Shown here: one piece after another, positions 1 through 11,280 of the stretch
Layout: each line of letters opens with the position of its first letter
How positions within the stretch are numbered: position 1 is the stretch's first letter
NCBI GenBank assembly: GCA_039000515.1
Contig: JBCFYV010000012.1
Span: 41,709,025 to 41,773,024, forward strand
Reading direction: 5' to 3'
DNA length: 64,000 bases
Source of the DNA: Timema cristinae
Taxonomy: Eukaryota; Arthropoda; Insecta; Phasmatodea; Timematidae
Notes under the pieces: model-generated
Told to the model about the DNA's origin: nothing
Seen by the model: the letters and a program-made list of their open reading frames with translations, nothing else
The model's database searches: none
Translations under genes and position numbers: made by a program

Positions 1-299
1 CACTGCGGACCAAGATATATCACGGAAATCACCAATTTAGATTCAGGAAAATGGCAACACTTTAAAAAGTAGAATCAGACCAATAAGCGCCATTGACAGG
101 AATGAGGAGGAATGCTAGAACTTTGAAGAGGAGCTGGAACAGGTAGTAAATAAATTGTCAATGCAACCTTTTAAACTCCTTTACATGTCATAGCTTATTT
201 AAGATCGTATTTATAATAAAAACAGCATTAAAGACCAAAACAATTATCACACATCAAATAATATATGATTATTTAAATGAGTCATTAAAATATATTTTC

Positions 300-985
300 C
301 CTAACCTGGGTGGTAACACCCCGTGGGGCATTTTTGGTTTTCTAGAGGGCGGCAAATTGTAAGGGAGTGATATAGGAGAGTTTAGATTTTTGTTGATAGC
401 ACAGCAATAATGTTATATTTATAATAAAAAGCAACAAAATATTTAACCAAAGGGGCCTACATTTATTTTAATATTTTTATATTCTAAAATATTTAATAAG
501 TGTGGACAAATTTGGGACATTTGACAGATGATAAAAATTATATTTGTTCTCTTTTACCTAATATTTTATTTTTATTTATATTTTCCCTGGGTAGCCTACT
601 TTTATTTTTACTAGACGGTCTTGAAGAAGTCATTAAAATGTAGCAGATTTAGGAATGGTATTGGGGTGGAAGCGTTAGCCAGTATCCATTATTCTAAGAA
701 GAGGCAACCAGACTAGAATATGTTAAAAATCATTTATCTAATCAGTAGAACCTGTCATGGGCGGGGAGTTTTTGGCTCTCAGGGGGATGGAAAACTTTAA
801 AAGTGCGCGATACGGTGTCTTTAGGTTTTATTGATATTACAGCAATGAGGAGCTTATGTCAGTATTAACAGGCATAAAAATATTGAACAAAATGGTCTTA
901 AATTTATTTTAATAGCTCTTATTTATAATATTTACAGGACACTTAATCATTTGTTTTAAAACATTTCACATATGTTATGTTTTAT
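300..985. repeat. Two diverged copies of an unclassified repeat
   Basis: The segments about 310-560 and 755-985 share an ordered set of similar words: a G-rich 'gggcgg' start, a block around 'agcacagcaat' / 'attacagcaat', then 'aaatatt' and 'cttaaatttattttaat'-like stretches. They look like two old copies of one element in the same orientation. The 'gggcggcaaa' start resembles ends of some hAT-type elements, but I see no terminal repeat or transposase, so the class is open. Bases 1-300 hold nothing I can assign. Confidence 0.4.
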
Positions 986-1289
986 TCATAAGCATTATAA
1001 GCTATCCCACAAAATAAATTGAATGTACAATGTCACATGAGTTTAAGGTTATTATCGCTAATTTGAGTAGGCTTACTACATTAAATCATTGGTAGTTGGG
1101 AAGGAGTGTGGTAGCCAGTAGCCAATTATTAGAAGTCGACGCTAGGCTAGAAAGATTGGGGACCACTGATATAAATCATATGCTCTTGCCATTCCACAAC
1201 ATTAAATTATTTGATGTAATATATATGTTTAAGATGGTTTTCTTTTGCATCGTGAGTTGCGGTGTAGCTTTGAGAACTCACTCTAGCAT

Positions 1290-2030
1290 AAGCTACCTGT
1301 TCTTCCCTCCATCCACCAGAAATGAGGGTGTGATTATTTTGATCCTCTTTTTCTGCCATACCAACAGGAATGTTGTTAAATCTGCCCAATTTATAAAAAA
1401 AAAATTGTGAAGCATGCAGCAGGCCATCATCACCAGATCAATTTTCCACAATCTTAAATTGACTGGTGTGCGCAAAATGTGAAACTTTGAGGCCAAAATT
1501 CCAAACATATTTTCAACGGCATGTATAACACGTTAAATTTTGTAATTAAAAAATCTTTCTAACCTGTCATATGAAGCCCTTTCTTTGTAAGGGTTTAAAC
1601 AAATTATCGTGCAGAGAAAAGGCATCGCTGGCAACAAACAAAAGTTAAATTCTTTTCGTGTTGAACTGTTATCAGGCAACCTGAGTTTCTTTCTTTGTAG
1701 TCTGCCATAAAAATCTGTGCATTCAATTATTCCTCCATCAGATAGTCAGCCGTTCATTCCTACATACATCATAATTAATTCTTATCTAGCATTAATGATG
1801 ATAAGGAGGACAACGGTATGGTACCCCTTACAGTTATAAAAAAATGAACCGCTACCAGGTGGCGTTAGTATGAACACATGTTTTCCGTTAATACAGCCAC
1901 CGTAGTTAGGAAAATTCCACAGCATTTCAAAGTCATCCGCAATAAATCTTATTTCAGCTTCGGACTCCAGAAACTGAAAAAAAAAAGTACATTTCATCGA
2001 AATGAGCACAATGAGTACATTCACAATTTA
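1290..2030 (-). pseudogene. PIF/Harbinger (HARBI1-like) transposase relic
   Basis: Two reading-frame pieces on the minus strand match the DDE_Tnp_4 nuclease of PIF/Harbinger transposases. The upstream piece (2024-1782) has the block WNFPNYGGCINGKHV...PPGSGS followed by a YNCKGYHTVVLL stretch; the family usually has a D before GKH, and here it is N (INGKHV). The downstream piece (1508-1293) has the C-terminal block around FGILASKFHILRTPV and LHNFFF. Between them a further frame carries residues like the family's 'F-L' and 'ERFFNY' segments. The pieces lie in different frames with stops between, so this is a dead copy. The family cuts and pastes DNA, usually with a partner Myb/MADF protein; a candidate partner lies next door on the plus strand. 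Confidence 0.8.
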
Positions 2031-2251
2031 ATTTTAAACATTTTTAAACGTAAAAATGGCTGCTATAAAAATAACCACACTTTAAATTTGTGTATTAGTT
2101 AAGGTGAAGGTATTTAATAGAGTTTAATTTTCAATATGACTTTTAAAAGTATTCCACGTTTTATCTATCTTTTTGGATTTTATGGGCCTGCCACTGAGAA
2201 TACAGACTTTCCTTAAAGTGCAGAATTGTTCCGAGAACCAGTAGAAAATAA

Positions 2252-2645
2252 GAGGAAAAATATCAGAAGTACGTTGTGGATAAAGAAGTAAGTAATAAAG
2301 AAATTCTTACTTTGGCTGAGAATATATTAAAAAGGCTAAAAGAGGTGGATGAGTATGATAAATATGCCAATACGGTAGCTGTTAAACATTTGATAATGGG
2401 AACTGATAAACGCCTCCTTGCAGAGTTGAGTAATATTGCTTAGTATCCCTAAGGTACGCTCGATAGAAAAAAAATCATTTCACTGTAGCCTACCAGTACT
2501 CAATACTTTCCCCAAATCTGTCAAGTTCGCCAACAACAACCACAATATCCTTACTATACTCCGGAGATATCTCCAAGTCCTCAAATGTCTATCTCATCCA
2601 GTTCGTTCCAAGGATCTGTTGAAGACTTCTCCACAAATCAAATAA
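2252..2645 (+). pseudogene. MADF/BESS-type DNA-binding protein relic
   Basis: An open stretch 2252-2443 encodes a lysine-rich segment ending in an amphipathic region with LKRLKEVDEYDKYANTVAVK, then TDKRLLAE. This pattern (E-DEY-x-K/F-x-N-x-V-A-x-K, followed by a basic helix) is typical of the C-terminal part of insect MADF/BESS-like proteins, including those encoded as the second ORF of Harbinger elements. A shifted frame to about 2645 continues with a Ser/Pro/Tyr-rich tail. No MADF domain proper is visible upstream, where stops are frequent. The divergent placement to the transposase at 1290-2030 suggests both belong to one dead Harbinger element. Function is inferred from pattern only. Confidence 0.5.
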
Positions 2646-2749
2646 CTCGGGTTTAAGGTATTGGAGGTGTAATTCAGTTTAATTAATGTTTAGACAGTAA
2701 AATGAGTTAATGACTTTTTTTCCCTTAAATTCCCTTTTTTACGTTTTCG

Positions 2750-3710
2750 CAACTTACAGATATAGAAAGTAGTCCTATCGTACAAAAATCGAACTCGATA
2801 GTTTGAAAAATATCAACGTTTCATGACCCTCAGAAACAATTACCCTGATTTCAACCTAACCCCTCCCACAAGTCATCCTTACAGATCCAGCACACGGGGG
2901 GGGGGGGGGGGGGGGAGGAGGTCGTGACAGAAGTAAGCTATATATTTGGACAAAGTGATTCTACATAGAGGATATTTATTTGGACAGAGCTGATCCCAAA
3001 CACAGAGAGTAAGTCTGCACAGAGGCTCGTTTCAATTTTGACAGATGGAAGTGGAATTTTTAATTCTCTCTTTAACATTTATCATATATTTTTCTAAATC
3101 TTTTCAACTTTTATTTTAAAATTAAATTTTATGTCATAATTATCTTAAGTTAATGGTAAACCCTTTTACATTTGTTATGATGTATTAATATTCTCTTTGC
3201 ACTTGGTTAAAGGAACGATTTTTACCTTCTCATATAAAGAAAAGGTATTATGATAGGTAAAAAATTGATCTCGAGATTTTTTTATATATTCTATGTGAAC
3301 ACAAACTCAAAATTGGATTTTACAATTCTGTCTGCCTCTATTTCTGTCTTTCTGTCTGTGAGTTTGTACCTGGACACGGATCCCAAATGGTTTAATGTTT
3401 TTGGTTCAAACTTGATATTTATATATTATAAGGTTATCCCATAATTATTTTTACCCTAGTTCTTCAGTTAGGGTATTTTACTGATTAGCAGTTTTTTAAT
3501 TCCAAATTTTTCAAAACTGGCTTTCTCGATTCTGTTTAAAATACATATATATATAGGATTTATTTGACGTGGCAAATAGCACTGCATTTTTTGTTGTTGT
3601 TGCAAATATTAATTGAAGAGTAGTTTACTGATAACTGATTACAAAAAAATGAAATATTTAAAAATAGCTCTTACGATTTGGTTCCGAATGGGTATCTTGG
3701 GAGCATTTTA
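2750..3710. repeat. Degenerate copies of a dispersed repeat family
   Basis: This stretch has no gene. It contains words recurring elsewhere in the window: 'aacgtttcatgaccc' (compare 63590-63610), 'gatctcgagattttttt', 'tctgtctgtctg'-like tracts, and a segment at 3660-3705 ('gatttggttccgaatggg') whose reverse complement recurs at 11340-11372. The same family appears at 8.0-9.0, 10.1-11.8, 12.6 and 62.9-63.9 kb. No protein is encoded. Confidence 0.5.
2896..2915. repeat. Poly-G tract (20 bp)
   Basis: A run of twenty G residues in an otherwise AT-rich region. It can form a G-quadruplex and is a likely place for consensus error. Confidence 0.9.
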
Positions 3711-4319
3711 CAACAAAAAAAACCAGTTTACACTCTTTTTGAGATAAGAACTTATTTATAGGTAGTTTTGCAAAAAAATGGATTAGAAAAATGTATATAG
3801 GCAAAAAAAAACCTTACCCCCCTATACCTTACTGTTCATTCGTTTTTCAAGGAAATAAAATAAAACATTATTTTTTAGTTGTTGTTAATAAACTAAGTGA
3901 TTTCCATAATATTCAAAGTGAAGATATATATCTACGCGTATACTCCACATATTATTTATATTCACGCTTGAAAAATTAGTTAAAGACTTTATGTAGTCAC
4001 ACAAATCGTCTCTATCGTAAAAACAAAGGGTGACGGTTTGTACTTATGTTTGTTTTTAGCTCTAAAACCCATTTAATAAACACGGTGCGCTACGGTCTAG
4101 CGGGCTATCTCTTGTTTTCATGCTTATTCTACTACATGTGATTTAATTAAGTATTCATAATATCTATAAAGGTCAAACTCGTGTTTCGCTAGATAGTAGG
4201 AACAGGGTGAGAGAAGGAAATGATAAAAAGCACAAACTAGGCAAAAACAACAACAATTTTTTTAATCTTTATTAAATTTGTTTTTAAATATTTTCGGATT
4301 ATACGCATATGTTCTAATA

Positions 4320-4505
4320 ACGTCAATGAGTTAGGGATGAACAAGGTTGTATTTAGAGGAAGTGTACCCAAATTTGTGTGTAGGAAGAGTGGAAACCCAT
4401 TTAGGGAAAACCACCTTCAGTATACTCTACCAGAATTCTAACCCCGATCTCTCCGTCATCGGCAATCTAGTCTACTGTGAGAGTGACGCCTTAGACCACG
4501 CGGAC
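4320..4505 (-). repeat. Old tRNA-derived SINE (gtcactctcac-head family)
   Basis: Read on the minus strand it starts with a tRNA-like head (gtctaaggcgtcactctcac, then a 'tgccgatgacggagagat' segment) and runs into the body seen in other copies ('ggttttccac', then 'tttgg...acacttcctctaaa'). The layout matches copies at 16.1, 19.4, 20.9, 31.4, 59.0, 60.8 and 62.0 kb. The 3' tail is eroded. Confidence 0.6.
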
Positions 4506-4849
4506 ACTGAAGCCAGTCTTTATTAATTAATACATTCCTTAACAGCAGAATCCACAAAGGCTATGGCAAAAGGCTATATATGGACTTGATTGTCAGTGAC
4601 TTGAAGGTCAGGGTTTTAAACTCAGCCAGGCCCACCTATGGTGGATATTAACATGTGCGTTTTTCTTCATTATTCACTTGACAACAGTGAAATCGGAAAC
4701 AGTAATGTATGTTTTTCATTTTAAGTTTTAAAATTATTAATTTTAGAGTTTGTTATACATTTTTTTTTTCGGTAAAACTGTTTTACCTATTTCAATTCCA
4801 TAGTTCCATATTTTGTGAGAAACGTTTTTGGATATAAGCTAATAAGAAA

Positions 4850-4930
4850 TATATATATATATATAATTTTAAGTTTTATTATATATAGGCCTATATATAT
4901 ATATATATACTATATATATATATATATACT
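4850..4930. repeat. (TA)n microsatellite cluster
   Basis: Three adjacent TA runs are interrupted by short A/T and 'aggcc' segments. Confidence 0.9.
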
Positions 4931-5426
4931 TATAAATTAACTAAATAATTTTTAATTCTATATTAAAATATTGATATATCTGTTCATCATTTTAGAGTGG
5001 ACCACATTTTAAAATAAAAGTCTCCTATAGTTCTGTAGTATTTCGGGACATCCGTAAACGCGTATTTGTGCTTCGATAAGGGATTACTATTGGTGAAACA
5101 TCGGTATTGCTGTTTTTAAATGTAGATATGTCTCATTTGAAACAGATAACAAATACAAAGAATATCACGCATTCCCTTAAGATAAGGAGGAGAAATAAAT
5201 GGTAGATAGCAATAATTATTGATGTTTGTTTTACTCTGTTGTTAGAAGATTAAATGGTGCAATATCGTGTATCTTACGTCATTGTGCATCAGAAGATTAA
5301 TGTTATGATATTTTAATATTAAAATATTATTCTTACAATTCGTTTGTGACTGTCAGAAATTATCCTCAAGTTGTCACAAAATATTATTAGGTCAAATAGA
5401 AACTATAATAGAAAATTTATCCATTT

Positions 5427-5620
5427 GTGTTAGTTATTAATATAATGTAGTTTATTTGTTTGTCTAAATATGATAATTTGCCTAGAACCAATTCTTATAT
5501 TACTTTGACAGGCGTAGTTTACCGTGTTAGTTATTAATATAATGAAGTTAATTTGTTTGTCTAAATATGATAATTTGCCTAGAACCAGTTCTTATATTAC
5601 TTTGACAAGCGTAGTTTACC
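5427..5620 (+). repeat. 97-bp direct tandem duplication
   Basis: Two adjacent copies begin at 5427 and 5524 ('gtgttagttattaatataatg') and run through 'gataatttgcctagaacca' to 'gcgtagtttacc'. Only a few substitutions separate them, so the duplication is fairly recent. No coding content. Confidence 0.9.
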
Positions 5621-6295
5621 TAAAGTTATATATAAAGTTACGTTTCAATAGATAATTTCAAATTGTTCTCAAAAAATTTGTAAGCTGAAGTAACTTAATA
5701 GTTAATGTCTGAATCAAGTACCTATATCAGTACTCTCGGAGACCTTTTTATTCCTTAGCTGTTGTTGAGATATGTTATTTTTGTGCTCTAAAACTTGTAC
5801 AACCGCACAGGGGACCAAGGTAACATACCTGTTTGCTTCAAATCAGAGGTTTTCTCTCATACCATCTTTACGTGAATCTGGGATAAATTACTCGTCTAAA
5901 ATAATATCTTCATCCTTATTAGATTAAGCAGAAAAAACTTATAAGCTATTTATTTTATACGACCCGTCTGGCTACGAGCTATACTCACATTTACCATACT
6001 AGGTAGGACATAGGTAGGAAGAATTTGATACTAACTGCACCGGTATTTGCGCAAAGGAAAAACACACTTATATATGAAACAAAAGCCTCGTCAGTACACT
6101 TGGCTGGAATTCTATCCCTGACCTCCCACGTTACTGTAAAATCGGAATTTACGTGACTCAATCCTTTGTTTACGTGCCAATCGACTTGAGTAGCAAAAAT
6201 TAAGGCAATATTTGTTGTATTAAAAATCTAAGATATTTAGTATAAACGTCAACTCAAACTAAATGTGGACGTAGAAAAATATTAACCAAGAAAGT

Positions 6296-6733
6296 CTTAC
6301 AAGCAGTGACGGATTTAAAATGTTTGCGCCCCTAGGTACACCCCAAACCTTTTTGTCAAGTTCCAAGGTCTTTAGGAAGTTATGGAGGAAATAAGAGTTG
6401 TGGAAGGGGGAAGGGGTTAGTCAGAAGTTAGTATTCGAGAAAAGATTTCTACGAAAGATAATCAGTCATGTACTGTACAATACATGCCCTACAGTAACTT
6501 TCCATTATGAAGAAGGGAAGACTGACGTCATTTAGAAAGCGATTGCAAAGAACAGTTATTTAAAAATAAATATTGACGTTCTTATTTTAACTATTCCGAT
6601 AGTGTAAGTCAAAAATTTTTAAACGTAATTCTAATAAAAAATAATGTTACCCAAAATGTGCCGCTCCCTAAAGCCACCATCCCTAGGCCAGTGCCTAGCA
6701 GGCCTATAGTGTAAATCCGCTTCTATTTACAAG
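6296..6733. mobile_element. hAT-like non-autonomous element with 8-bp TSD
   Basis: The element spans about 6304-6725 (422 bp). Its left end reads cagtgacggatttaaaa; the right end read in reverse is tagaagcggatttacac, so the terminal inverted repeats match around CGGATTTA. Flanking 8-bp duplications are cttacaag (6296-6303) and tttacaag (6726-6733), one mismatch. Eight-bp target duplications and CAGTGGCGGATTT-type ends are known for hAT elements. No transposase is present. Confidence 0.75.
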
Positions 6734-6754
6734 ACCAGCATCGTTGGATACGCA

Positions 6755-6870
6755 CACTAAATGTCAATCTCATGTTGTCTGGTTGGTTGATAGGGCGCTC
6801 AAGCTTCGAATCCTGGCTGAATGTACTAAGGGTGAGCATTCCCTAAATTATTGAGGGGACTGAATTGTAT
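6755..6870 (+). repeat. SINE fragment
   Basis: A B-box-like segment (cttcgaatcctggctg) is followed by the 'gtactaagggtg...ttccctaaattattgaggg' body seen in other SINE copies. It is truncated where the inverted 104-bp repeat begins. Confidence 0.4.
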
Positions 6871-6875
6871 CTATT

Positions 6876-7303
6876 CGGAATGGTATCCATTCCGATAGTT
6901 TTGTAATAAACTGTTTTTGTGAAAATCCTGAATTGTATCCACTGGAATTATATCCCCCAAAACTGGAATTGTATCCCCTCGGAATGGTATCCATTCCGAT
7001 AGTTTTGTAATAAACTGCTTTTGTGAAAATCCTGAATTGTATCCACTGGAATTAACCTAACCTAACCTAACCTATCGGAATGGATTATATCCCGACGGGA
7101 TACAATTCCAGTTTTGGGGGATATAATTCCAGTGGATACAATTCAGGATTTTCACAAAAGCAGTTTATTACAAAACTATCGGAATGGATACCATTCCGAG
7201 AGGATACAATTCCAGTTTTGGGGGATATAATTCAAGTGGATACAATTCAGGATTTTCACAAAAGCAGTTTATTACAAAACTATCGGAATGGATACCATTC
7301 CGA
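6876..7303. repeat. 104-bp repeat units, two direct then two inverted
   Basis: Two units in one orientation start at 6876 and 6980 (104 bp apart); after a short centre, the same unit appears inverted, with corresponding ends at 7198 and 7302 (again 104 bp). Each unit includes the near-palindrome ggaatggtatccattcc and runs through 'cttttgtgaaaatcctgaat'. The centre holds four telomere-like units (separate entry). The open frames across 7080-7507 exist only because the repeat lacks stops in those frames; they are not genes. Confidence 0.9.
7054..7073 (-). repeat. Interstitial (TTAGG)4-type telomeric repeat
   Basis: Four perfect AACCT units, i.e. TTAGG on the minus strand, which is the canonical arthropod telomere unit. 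They sit exactly where the 104-bp units switch orientation. The tract is short and alone does not prove a former chromosome end. Confidence 0.8.
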
Positions 7304-7989
7304 GTGGATACAATTCCGCTCCCCCAAATTATTTACAAGAGGAGTCGCAATTGGTTTAACAACGGTAATGTCACCAAAAGCAACTATTCCAACCATATAG
7401 GAAATGTCAACGCTCCCGGGAGAGAGAAAATAACAAAACCAGATCAACAAACAACTCAGAAACGGTCATCGACCCGGCATGAGCCGCCACGTCCGTTCCC
7501 GTTATGAACCTCGTGACAAGATCATATCCCTTCCCTACAATAGCGACTGCAGTCTCTTCAATCAGGTGTGAGAATGGGGCCCAAAGCAATTTAAGGTGAC
7601 CAGAGCGCTCCAATTCAGTAATAGGCTGAGAGAGTGGGATTAGAACCTCTTTACCGATAAACCATACTAGAAGAGTTTGACATTTAGACCTCGTGTCCAT
7701 AGGGGTGTGTTTTTCAATAGTTCCCCTACGGGATTCTGTAGGTTCTGCTGATAGATTAGATCAAACAATGCAAGTTCTACCTCTTTCCAATGATTAAAGA
7801 AATGGTTTGTCACACCGCAAAAACTTTTTCATTCCTCTAACTTGAAATGGAAACTAGGACTTATTTTCAATGTCTCCATGTAGAAAAACATTATTAATAA
7901 AATATGAAATTAAATAAATGATGGGGCACAATCATAATCATAATTTATAACTTGGAACAACATTCTCAAAAATACATTTTCATTAAACT
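7304..7989. other. Non-coding spacer
   Basis: No gene recognised. The open frame at 7407-7700 on the minus strand has no recognisable domain and no support. Confidence 0.5.
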
Positions 7990-8850
7990 ACACAAAAGTA
8001 AATTTTCTTAAGAAAAACCATCATATCATCTTTTAAATCACAAAAAACACTCAATATATTAAATAAAGTCATTTAAACATGGAAAATAAAAAATTATTAA
8101 ATAAGTTGTTTGTTAACTAGGTTTCCTAAAAATATTTACATGTATAGAAATTAAAATCTTTTCTTAGTAAGCATGAAAAACAGTTTTTAATACCCATTTT
8201 GTAATAAATCTTCAAGACCCTTTCAAAAATTTCAAATTTTCTAAAATTAGTCCTTAGTAACTTAATTTAAAATTTACTTATTTGAGACATTTTAACATAT
8301 ACTACTATTTATGATGTAAAATAGTACTCAGATACCTATTTTGAGCAAAATTGTTGAAGCTATTTTCAATTTTCAAATTGTTCACATAAAGGTTAACAGT
8401 AAAATACTATTAAATACGGTTTAGAGAAAATCATACATACACATTATTTAAATAACTTATCAGATATACATTTTGAAACAAGTCGTTGGAGATGTTTTAC
8501 AAATATTTCTAGTTAAGAAAAATCTTTAATCAGTTACTACTCTTAAGCAATGTTTTCCCTCAGAGAAACAGTATATATTTAAATCCATCTGTTAAAAACC
8601 ACCCGATAATATATTTCAAACAAAATTATTAGGACCAATTTCAAAAAACTTGTAATTTTCAAAAATCACTCATTTTTAAACTACGCTCAAACTTATTTTC
8701 TCCAAAAAACCCAATTCACAATGTTATTTTTAGGTCAAATACTTCCTAGAAATCAATTTTAAACACTAGTATCTTTAAAGCTATATAAACAAGTATGGAG
8801 TTTTCAAAAATCTCTCATCAGTAAGCTATTCTCTTAATTTAAGGGATAGG
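7990..8850. repeat. Degenerate tandem array, unit about 135 bp
   Basis: A recurring block of the type 'aatacccattttgtaataaatcttc' appears near 8198, 8333, 8466, 8600 and 8735, i.e. every 132-135 bp. It is followed each time by a T-rich block ending in 'cttagtaac' / 'cagttac' / 'cagtaagc'. Units are strongly diverged. Similar words at 11.34-11.70 kb suggest the same unit inside a dispersed element. Spacing was read by eye. Confidence 0.55.
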
Positions 8851-10129
8851 GTGATAAACAAAACAACATATAGTGGTAGAGCTATATAAAACAACTGAAT
8901 ATCAAGTTTGAACAAACTTCAATAAAGTGGGAGTCATAAAATGTGAAAATTCATCATAATCTTTAGGTTAATTTTTTCCCTATTACAATACTTTCTCTTT
9001 ATTTGAGAAATGAAAGAGTCGGAATAAGAGTGAAAAATACTTGTTGCTATCTTTGATGATGTGTGATGCATTTTTTAAATATTTTACATATAAACTTCTT
9101 AACTACTTATTTATTTGTACATTTATTTTGAATCTATATACATTTCAAACTGTATCCAATCACAGTAGTTAACAAATCCGGGACAAAATCAAGGAATAAA
9201 TCAGACAGAGGATTAAATCTTATTTCGGGGATGAATGGTCACAATAAGGCTTGTTTTGACGACCATGTGGACAGTTTGACTCAATCATAACCACGCCACC
9301 CAGTGGCCCCTCCCACCCAATAACTTTCCATCCATTAAAACATAAGCACAAAAAAAATTAAATCTTGGTGTCATTAGTAGGACTGAAATAATGAGGCGAG
9401 GGATATAGGGCTATCAAGTAGTATGAATATATAATCAATAATAATAATAATAAATGAAATATTATCAATTTTGAAAGAAAATAAATGCTTTAACTCTGTT
9501 ACTTAGCTTTGTATTTGGTGATAAAGTTATTCAGAAAAATATTGAATTCTGAATGCAATAGGAGAATTCATAATTGATCACATTTTTAAGATAATATCGT
9601 TGTATAACATCAATTTTATTTGATTTAATACTTTTGGTTAATAGCCCGAAACCTTCCTGGTAAAAATCAAAATATTATAAAATAATTGCATCGCAGCCAG
9701 TTAAGCGGTCCCAGAGACCTTAGAAAACATACATGTGATTGGACACTTTATCTTATAAGTAGTAGAGTAGTACATTTACTATAAACCTATAGGATTTGTG
9801 AAACGAAATCATACCCTGTTAGAGAAACACTCCACCAAAGAGTATAAATGAAATAATATACACTTTTACAAAAATATTGAAAATAGAGGACTATCACTGT
9901 GTACCAAAGATAATATAAATCAATTTCAATTACTGTCAAAGAACTTAATAATACATACATTTGCTTAAAGCTCAGAAACTATTTGTTTTATAAAAGATAT
10001 TCCAAATAAAAGATGTTTATATTTATTGGTATTATAGGTTTAAAAAGATAAGTTATTTCGTAAATAGATCGTTTCGGAGATATAAAAATAGGAAATTTCA
10101 ATTCATTCTAAGTACCCCAATGAAATTTA
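8851..10129. other. Non-coding AT-rich stretch
   Basis: Short microsatellites ('aataataataataataa' near 9438) and family words such as 'aaatttctca' are present. No gene or intact element was recognised. Confidence 0.5.
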
Positions 10130-10310
10130 CATGAAAAAATGATAATTTCCAATTGGTTTTGAATGGCGCACAATATCTGAGTACAAAATTTAATCAAAAT
10201 TGTTATTGCTGATTTGTAGAAAATCTAGTATTTTATCTTTTTGTCCTTCAGTAAAATATCCTTAATTTAGGGTTGGTTATCCAATTACAAAATTCCCTCG
10301 AGAAACCCAT

Positions 10311-11139
10311 GTTATAACTAGGGCTAGGCCGATAAGCTCTTTTTCAGATATTGCCGATGCCAATATTTCGTTGCTGATATTTCCGGTAACCGATGCCGAT
10401 TTAGTTGGGTTTTTTTTTGTTGCAATATTACAAAATTGTGTGGTAACAGTACTCAAAAACAAGAATTATTTGATTTTGACAATTTTATACTTTGCATTAT
10501 TGGTAGGTTTGTTGAATAAAAATTTATATTAAAGTTTTAAACGTTAAAGTTGGTTAGATATATACAAAATTACTACGCAACTATTTACAAAAGCAGTAAA
10601 TTGGTACTTGTACATTACGCTTGAACGCGTTTTAAGAACTGATCTCGTGGAGTGCTCAGAACGTGGTTCTGTGCAGCTATTTCCTAGAGTACGCAATAGT
10701 ACAATAATGATACGTTATCTTGGACATATTCGTTGTGTTTGCTGTGTGAATAGGTTACGGTTACGTAAATAGATATAATTATCAAGTATTGTATCTATAA
10801 AGTATTTCATAATATGAAATAAACCTTAAGGTAAATTAAATTAAATGGTTTATCTTGTTTAGAATATTTGTTTTGCTGTTTATTTTAAAATAAAATATCC
10901 AACACAGAATTAATAAAATATATGACACTGAATTAAAGAATTTTTGTTTACATGCAAGAGACTGTATTTAATTCTTTTTGTTTGAACTATAAATTATATT
11001 TTAATGACTTTAGAATTTAAAATATACCTATAGATTTTGAATTATTGGCGTAACATATTTGTACGATAAGAAAAACGAACATCCTTGGCTGATTGTCCCA
11101 ATATCGGCCGATAAATAGGTTTTCAACCCTAATTATAAC
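10311..11139. mobile_element. hAT-like non-autonomous element, 813 bp, 8-bp TSD
   Basis: The element is 10319-11131. It begins tagggctaggccgataag and ends in the reverse complement of tagggttgaaaacct. Flanking 8-mers are gttataac (10311-10318) and attataac (11132-11139). Near both ends GCCGAT/ATCGGC words recur (10327-10400 and 11103-11112), like subterminal transposase-binding motifs in hAT elements. No transposase frame is present. The pre-insertion site can be read from the homologous repeat at 63140-63180. Confidence 0.7.
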
Positions 11140-11191
11140 CCTAGATACTAAGATTCAGCCCAATCGGTAAATTGGGTTAGAATCTAGGCCT

Positions 11192-11194
<3 letters not shown>

Positions 11195-11242
<48 letters not shown>
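11195..11242. repeat. (TA)n(CA)n microsatellite
   Basis: A TA run from 11195 changes to a CA run from about 11226. Confidence 0.9.
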
Positions 11243-11243
<1 letters not shown>

Positions 11244-11280
11244 TCACACTCACAGGCACACAAAAAGACAGACAACACCA

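Larger units (their letters stand above)
3711..6295. other. Non-coding AT-rich stretch
   Basis: No gene is supported. Open frames here are short and of low complexity. It contains a SINE relic, a TA microsatellite and one tandem duplication, listed separately; nothing else was recognised. Confidence 0.6.
10130..11280. repeat. Dispersed repeat split by a hAT-like insertion
   Basis: The flanks 10130-10318 and 11140-11280 together match the repeat at 62990-63240 in order: 'tttaatcaaaat', 'ccttcagtaaa', 'ttagggtt...tatccaattacaaa', then 'cctagatac', 'cccgatcggt'-like and 'agacagac'. The hAT-like element at 10319-11131 interrupts this order exactly, so this repeat was there first. Confidence 0.65.

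Noticed and set aside
7080..7507. Two overlapping 106-107-residue frames rich in Tyr/Ser/Gly repeats
   Set aside because: They arise from the 104-bp inverted repeat units read in stop-free frames; they duplicate with the DNA repeat and have no domain.
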